Shown: positions 62,894 to 64,000 of the stretch, one piece after another
How the letters are laid out: every line of letters begins with the position of its first letter
How positions within the stretch are numbered: the stretch's first letter is position 1
Source of the DNA: Chloroflexota bacterium
GTDB taxonomy: Bacteria > Chloroflexota > Chloroflexia > Chloroheliales > Chloroheliaceae
DNA length: 64,000 nucleotides
Assembly (NCBI GenBank): GCA_028287745.1
Contig: JAQBPB010000021.1
Location: forward strand, 124,001 to 188,000
Reading direction: 5' to 3'
Program-made: the position numbers and the translations under genes
The notes under the pieces: model-generated
What the model was told of the DNA's origin: nothing
The model's database searches: none
The model's input: the letters and a program-made list of their open reading frames with translations, nothing else

Positions 62894-63664
62894 CTAGCGG
62901 TTACCGGCCCGGCGGAAGCGCCAGCCTTTGCGTACCAGGTTTTCTTCCTCGCCATTCTCCTGGGCGATTTCTTTAGCCGGGCTGACGCTAACTGCCGCTA
63001 TCTGCGGGGCCGGGACAACCGGTGTTTTGGCGGCCTGGGCGGCCAGTTCCTGGGCTTTGGCGGTCGAATAGACGTACCAGATGCGCTGGATGGCCGTAAA
63101 GTTGGTGCCAATTGCTAAAATCCACAGGATTACGATCAGGGCCAGGTCCCACCAGATGTTGACAATACAACCCGCTACGATCATCAATACACGTTCCGGC
63201 CGGGGTAAGAGGCCAACCCCTTTGCATTCCATGCCCAGGCCCTCGGCCCGCGCTTTGACGTAACTGACCAGCAGGGAACCGGCAATCGCGATATAGACCA
63301 GGACCGAGCCGTGATACTGGTCGGTCGTTGGGCCGCTGCGGTAATACATTAAAAGGCCCAGGAATACCACCACCTCGCTACAGCGGTCCAGGGTGCTATC
63401 CAGGAAAGCGCCGAATTTGCTGGTCTTGCCGGTAACTTTAGCTACGGCTCCGTCCAGCATATCAAAAGCTCCGGCGAAGAGGACCATCAAACCACCGACC
63501 CACCAGCTCCAGCTTTGACCCTGGGCCAGTATGAACGCCGCCGGGAAATTCAGCAGGAAACCTATCACCGTCAAGCTATTGGGCGAAAGATGGGATTTTG
63601 CGACAATCCGGCCAACTTGCCGGGCAATTCCCCTGGCCCAATCTTCTAAAAGGTTCGATAACAT
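62894..63664 (-). CDS. CDP-alcohol phosphatidyltransferase
   Basis: A 256-residue membrane enzyme of the CDP-alcohol phosphatidyltransferase family. The motif is Asp68-x2-Asp71-Gly72-x2-Ala75-Lys76-x8-Gly85-x3-Asp89-x3-Asp93; the usual Arg after Ala is Lys. About six helices are predicted. The C-terminal 50 residues are a charged tail. The alcohol could be glycerol-phosphate, inositol-phosphate or another. The next gene, cut by the window edge, is a GT4 glycosyltransferase, which recalls the pgsA-pimA order for phosphatidylinositol mannosides. Confidence 0.85.
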   Translation of the reverse strand: MLSNLLEDWARGIARQVGRIVAKSHLSPNSLTVIGFLLNFPAAFILAQGQSWSWWVGGLMVLFAGAFDMLDGAVAKVTGKTSKFGAFLDSTLDRCSEVVVFLGLLMYYRSGPTTDQYHGSVLVYIAIAGSLLVSYVKARAEGLGMECKGVGLLPRPERVLMIVAGCIVNIWWDLALIVILWILAIGTNFTAIQRIWYVYSTAKAQELAAQAAKTPVVPAPQIAAVSVSPAKEIAQENGEEENLVRKGWRFRRAGNR

Positions 63665-63735
63665 AATTCGATCTTACTTTCCTTAAGAGTGTAAATAACG
63701 ATTCCTGGTGCTAAGAGCAAGACTCTCCTAAGCCT

Positions 63736-64000
63736 CTAGTCTTTGAAATCCCTGATTTTAAACCAGTTTCCCTTGTCTTCTTTAGAGTAACTCGGTGGAA
63801 CCTCGGCCGGGCCGGGATGATACCGGCGGCGCAAGAGCCAGCCAAAGCCGTAAGTCCGGGCCATCCGGCGTTTGGTGCGCATTCTTTTAAGCCTGAGTTT
63901 AGCCCGCCGCCGGTTTTCACTGCGTTCATAAAAATCGAGCACGCGCTGGCTAACATTTTTCCAGCTAAACTGGGCGGCTTTTTCACGCCCTTCCTGACTC
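63736..64000 (-). CDS. GT4 glycosyltransferase, C-terminal end (partial)
   Basis: The last 87 residues of a gene that begins beyond the window. The frame reads QEGREKAAQFSWKNVSQRVL, the terminal helix of GT4 glycosyltransferases, then a basic tail (RRRAKLRLKRMRTKRRMART). The stop is at 63736-63738. The partner gene downstream makes CDP-alcohol phospholipid, so a lipid glycosylation role is plausible. A second frame (63711-63986) on this strand is not supported. Confidence 0.75.
   Translation of the reverse strand, partial: SQEGREKAAQFSWKNVSQRVLDFYERSENRRRAKLRLKRMRTKRRMARTYGFGWLLRRRYHPGPAEVPPSYSKEDKGNWFKIRDFKD

Noticed and set aside
63711..63986. 91-codon minus-strand frame at the right edge
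   Set aside because: The other frame matches a GT4 C-terminus; this one matches nothing.

Overview
The window is bacterial chromosome using standard stop codons. Coding sequence is moderately GC-rich and dense, intergenic sequence is AT-rich, and TTG starts are frequent. The gene mix suggests Chloroflexota or a close relative: a HerA-type ATPase with a small partner, a DUF2378 protein, a leader-like small protein, a cyclase-AAA-TPR regulator and a TPR plus roadblock pair. No 16S rRNA or other phylogenetic marker is present, so this placement is an inference.

Layout. 0.3-11 kb holds a SWIM zinc-finger protein, a DUF4126 membrane protein, a GT4 glycosyltransferase, an MFS exporter, an APH(3')-like kinase, metG, and a GT2 plus GT-C pair likely to act on polyprenyl-linked sugars. 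11-15.8 kb holds a small partner gene and a HerA/FtsK-like ATPase, an epoxide-hydrolase-like protein, a DUF2378 protein and a leader-like small protein. 16-23.9 kb is a signalling block (1229-aa cyclase-ATPase-TPR protein, response regulator, GAF histidine kinase), then a phosphatidylserine-decarboxylase homologue lacking its pyruvoyl serine, a TetR regulator and tRNA-Arg. 23.9-25.8 kb looks like a small integrated element: a 40-bp imperfect copy of the tRNA 3' half lies 1830 bp downstream, enclosing a phosphotransferase gene and the decayed end of an SDR gene.

26-36 kb holds a PrmA-like methyltransferase, a response regulator, a CPBP protease, a lipase-like hydrolase, an S41 lipoprotein protease, a CCA/poly(A) nucleotidyltransferase and a membrane J-domain protein. 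36-47.5 kb, mostly minus strand, holds an AlkA-type glycosylase, a methyltransferase, a HIT/GalT-like protein, glgA, a membrane protein with a class B PBP and RodA/FtsW, a newly seen 50-aa protein, a polysaccharide deacetylase lipoprotein and tRNA-Val.

47.6-54.4 kb is a replication and repair block: DnaA boxes, dnaN, ligA, a small gene, a DUF4349 protein, three perfect DnaA boxes at 10-bp spacing, and an SbcD/Mre11 nuclease. The two DnaA-box clusters make this a candidate origin region, although dnaA is not here. 54.8-60.4 kb holds a 1481-aa TPR/disordered protein with about 12 copies of a PF[SFN][LF]D[DE] short motif, followed by a roadblock/LC7 protein and ndk. 60.4-64 kb holds a DEAD-box/DUF1998 helicase, a CDP-alcohol phosphatidyltransferase and the end of a GT4 glycosyltransferase cut by the window edge.

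Strongest leads: the PF-x-x-D-D repeat protein with its roadblock neighbour, the tRNA-Arg-bounded element, the serine-less PSD homologue, the HerA pair without NurA, the leader-like gene beside DUF2378, and the DnaA-box clusters around dnaN-ligA.
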